A program made the translations under genes and the position numbers. This document shows positions 63,444 through 64,000 of a stretch of DNA of 64,000 nucleotides, piece after piece. Origin of the DNA: Acidocella aminolytica 101 = DSM 11237 (GTDB taxonomy: Bacteria > Pseudomonadota > Alphaproteobacteria > Acetobacterales > Acetobacteraceae); NCBI RefSeq assembly GCF_900129125.1, contig NZ_FQVJ01000002.1, forward strand, positions 62,001 through 126,000, given 5' to 3'. A model generated the notes under the pieces. That model saw only the letters and a program-made list of their open reading frames with translations. It was not told where the DNA came from and made no database searches. Numbering within the stretch: position 1 is the first letter of the stretch; the number at the start of each line of letters is the position of its first letter.

Positions 63444-63988
63444 CAAACCGCCGCACCTTCATAACTGCCGCCACTGCCACATTGCTAACGGGAGCTACCA
63501 TGAGCGAAGCTACGGCCGACACACCGGCCTCCAACACTCTCAAAATGACGCTGAAATATGGTGAAGTAACCATTACGCTGCGTCCTGACCTTGCACCGCT
63601 GGCCGCAGAACGCCTGCGGGTTTTGACGGCGCAGGGTTTTTATGATGGCTGCAAGTTCTTCCGTGTGATTGCGGGCTTCATGGCGCAGACCGGCGACCCG
63701 ACAAACACCGGCACTGGCGGTAGCTCTCTGCCGAATCTGCCAGCGGAATTCACCAACGATGCCAGCTTCCTGACAGGCACGGTCGGCATGGCCCGTACGC
63801 AGGACCCTAATTCCGCCAATAGCCAGTTTTTCATTTGTTTTGATCCGTGCAGCTGGTTGGATGGCCAATACACGATCGTTGGCCAAGTGACGGCAGGCAT
63901 GGATGCAGTGCAGCAGATCAAAAAAGGCTCTGGCTCAGGCGGTGTTGTTCAGGATCCGGATTCCATCATCAAGATGGTCGTCGCCTAA
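63440..63988 (+). CDS. Exported peptidyl-prolyl isomerase (cyclophilin)
   Basis: 182 residues; ATG overlaps the coaD stop (ATGA). N terminus [19 protein letters not shown] has paired Arg and a hydrophobic stretch like a Tat signal, ending near EATA|D. Cyclophilin motif: YDGCKFFRVIAGFMAQTGDP, NSANSQFFICF. Folds proteins, probably in the periplasm. The short form is PpiA/B-like. Confidence 0.92.
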   Translation: MTNRRTFITAATATLLTGATMSEATADTPASNTLKMTLKYGEVTITLRPDLAPLAAERLRVLTAQGFYDGCKFFRVIAGFMAQTGDPTNTGTGGSSLPNLPAEFTNDASFLTGTVGMARTQDPNSANSQFFICFDPCSWLDGQYTIVGQVTAGMDAVQQIKKGSGSGGVVQDPDSIIKMVVA

Positions 63989-64000
63989 AGCTTTATGAAA

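Noticed and set aside
1-64000. CRISPR arrays, insertion sequences, rRNA genes, integrases
   Set aside because: None were seen on reading through the window: no spaced direct repeats, no transposase motif.

Overview
The window looks like chromosomal DNA of an alphaproteobacterium, probably an acetic-acid/acidophilic Rhodospirillales lineage (Acetobacteraceae-like). That is an inference from protein sequence style, the lepB-rnc-era block, the NDUFS4-like complex I subunit, intracellular PHB depolymerase, KDO synthesis genes and DUF3297. There is no rRNA operon, no recognisable insertion sequence or transposase, no phage block and no CRISPR array. Coding density is very high, and many neighbours share stop/start overlaps (ATGA, GTGA or TTGA), which implies translational coupling.

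Layout. 1-9100: the 3' end of ahpF with oxyR right behind it; a convergent dacC-DUF3297 pair; then lepB-rnc-era, a GT-C-like membrane protein, a Nit-family amidase, NAD kinase and gpt. 9300-12900: pnp with a leader stem-loop and a good terminator, then an MHS-type major facilitator. 12919-23458: the most unusual block, six minus-strand genes read as ABC exporter (degenerate C39 domain), HlyD-type adaptor, Sel1-repeat protein, a 911-residue double glycosyltransferase, a protein with ChW-like repeats whose 5' end appears frameshifted, and a GT4 glycosyltransferase. It looks like a type I secretion and surface-glycan cassette with no recognisable substrate gene.

23700-34050: a phosphinothricin-acetyltransferase-like GNAT facing a glutamine-synthetase-family enzyme; a conserved XRE regulator; a methionine-salvage run tatA-mtnB-mtnD-mtnC leading into lnt; gluQ; an HNH nuclease coupled to a GlcG/HbpS protein; a stand-alone Lrp sensor domain; and a divergent LysR/azoR pair with a 10-bp-arm palindrome between them. 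34080-45900: ftsK (possibly leaderless), cupin, GST, phaZ, the histidine cluster hisB-hisH-GNAT-hisA-hisF-hisE-HIT, a Bcr/CflA exporter, a PuuD-like amidase and a DUF2076 protein. 45940-54500: sodium/solute symporter with DUF3311 partner, NRDE, Nudix, a small membrane protein and purB; then TerC, isoaspartyl peptidase, two overlapping 2OG-Fe(II) oxygenases and a PilZ-like protein.

54600-63988: DUF192 protein, tRNA-Pro(TGG), NDUFS4-like subunit, kdsA-kdsD, a 1.1-kb gene-poor stretch, yicC-gmk, gyrA, coaD and an exported cyclophilin. The block is largely core metabolism. The accessory-looking parts are the secretion/glycosyltransferase cassette, the paired oxygenases and the gene-poor gap.
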